Below are positions 5,935-6,689 of a DNA stretch of 6,689 nucleotides, one piece after another. Within the stretch, counting starts at the first letter, position 1; each line of letters begins with the position of its first letter. A program made the position numbers and the translations under genes. This DNA comes from Pseudomonadota bacterium (GTDB taxonomy: Bacteria > Pseudomonadota > Gammaproteobacteria > UBA5335), in the NCBI GenBank assembly GCA_002862965.1, contig PKCW01000049.1, positions 1-6,689 on the forward strand. The letters are read 5' to 3'. The notes beneath the pieces are model-generated. The model searched no databases and was not told the DNA's origin. It was given only the letters and a program-made list of their open reading frames with translations.

Positions 5935-6689
5935 ATGCTGCTGCGCTACCAAGTCGAAACCGTTTCGTGTGTCGAACATCGCTATCGGGTGCACTGCCAT
6001 TTGCCCGAAGCGCTGCCCGATCAACGACTGCGTCTGCCCGCCTGGATCCCCGGCAGCTACCTGATCCGCGATTTCGCCCGGCATCTGATCCATTGCTCGG
6101 CCCGGGATGCGGCCGGCCGCGCGCTGGCGGTGACCAAGCGCGACAAGTCCACCTGGCAGGTGGCGCATGCCGGAGGTGCCCTCGAACTGGTCTGGGAGAT
6201 CTACGCCCGCGATGGCTCGGTGCGCGGAGCCTGGCTCGATCGCGAATGGGGGTTCTTCAACGGCACCAGTGTGTTTCTGGAGCCGCTCGATGTGGCGGTG
6301 ACACGCATCGAGGTCGATATCGCCGCGCCTGATCCCGCTTGGGAACTGGCCACGGCGCTCACCCCCGTAACGGTCGACGCCCGGGGATTCGGGCGCTACA
6401 CGGCGCCGGACTACGAAACGCTGCTCGACAGTCCGGTGCTGATGGGGCCGCTGACGCGCCGATCCTTCGAGGTGGCGGGCGCGCCGCATCATCTGCACCT
6501 GCTCGGCATCGATCCGGGGATGGATGTGGCCCGGCTGGCGACCGATCTGGCGCGCATCTGCGCCTGGCAGGCGGCGCTGTTCGGTGCGTTGCCCATGGAC
6601 CGCTATCACTTCCTGCTGCGGCTGGCCGGCGAGGGCTATGGCGGCCTGGAACACCGGCTGAGTTCGGCGCTGCTGGCCCAGCGCAAGAC
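5935..6689 (+). CDS. M61 family metallopeptidase (glycyl aminopeptidase-like), 3' partial
   Basis: The frame from ATG 5935 stays open to the window edge and gives 251 complete residues, about 40 percent of a usual M61 protein of roughly 600. Recognised blocks are WIPGSYLIRDF (37-47), the GFFNGT region (106-111) and GYGGLEH (234-240). In M61 enzymes the GGLEH block precedes the zinc-binding HEXXH motif, so the catalytic site should begin just beyond the edge; a C-terminal PDZ domain is also expected there. No signal peptide is seen, so the visible protein looks cytoplasmic. Family members are zinc aminopeptidases, some with preference for N-terminal Gly or Ala, but the substrate here is unknown. 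The ribosome binding site is weak: only CGGATG, a few bases upstream. The short open frames starting at 5879 and 5928 are shadows of this gene. Confidence 0.88.
   Translation, partial: MLLRYQVETVSCVEHRYRVHCHLPEALPDQRLRLPAWIPGSYLIRDFARHLIHCSARDAAGRALAVTKRDKSTWQVAHAGGALELVWEIYARDGSVRGAWLDREWGFFNGTSVFLEPLDVAVTRIEVDIAAPDPAWELATALTPVTVDARGFGRYTAPDYETLLDSPVLMGPLTRRSFEVAGAPHHLHLLGIDPGMDVARLATDLARICAWQAALFGALPMDRYHFLLRLAGEGYGGLEHRLSSALLAQRK

Overview
The window is GC-rich DNA with tightly packed genes, all on the + strand. It looks like part of a Gram-negative proteobacterial chromosome. Two lipoproteins with outer-membrane-type sorting residues, a SlyB family member and an M61 peptidase fit a gammaproteobacterium best, but the exact lineage cannot be read from this sequence.

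Positions 1 to 4233 hold a nitrate/nitrite ABC uptake operon. First comes the 3' part of a NasS-like nitrate sensor, cut by the window edge. It overlaps by ATGA with nrtA, a Sec-exported substrate-binding protein. Then follow nrtB, a membrane permease with a charged helical insert, and an NrtD-type ATPase. NasS and NrtA share the same ligand-binding fold: one would sense nitrate in the cytoplasm, the other capture it in the periplasm. A strong hairpin lies between nrtA and nrtB, where it could raise NrtA output relative to the membrane components. The ATPase gene has no ATG, GTG or TTG that keeps its Walker A motif. Its best-placed start is an ACG behind a good ribosome binding site, so automatic gene callers would probably truncate it.

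Positions 4234 to 5919 hold two envelope lipoprotein genes, each ending in its own factor-independent terminator. The first is a CsgG-like lipoprotein with no curli genes beside it. The second is a 155-residue SlyB-type glycine-zipper lipoprotein.

From 5935 to the right edge runs the N-terminal part of an M61 (glycyl aminopeptidase-like) metallopeptidase, cut just before its expected zinc-binding motif.

Nothing here amounts to a clearly new multi-gene system. The best leads are the apparent ACG start, the intercistronic hairpin, the NrtB insert and the stand-alone CsgG-like lipoprotein. No RNA genes, CRISPR array, insertion sequence or long repeats were seen.
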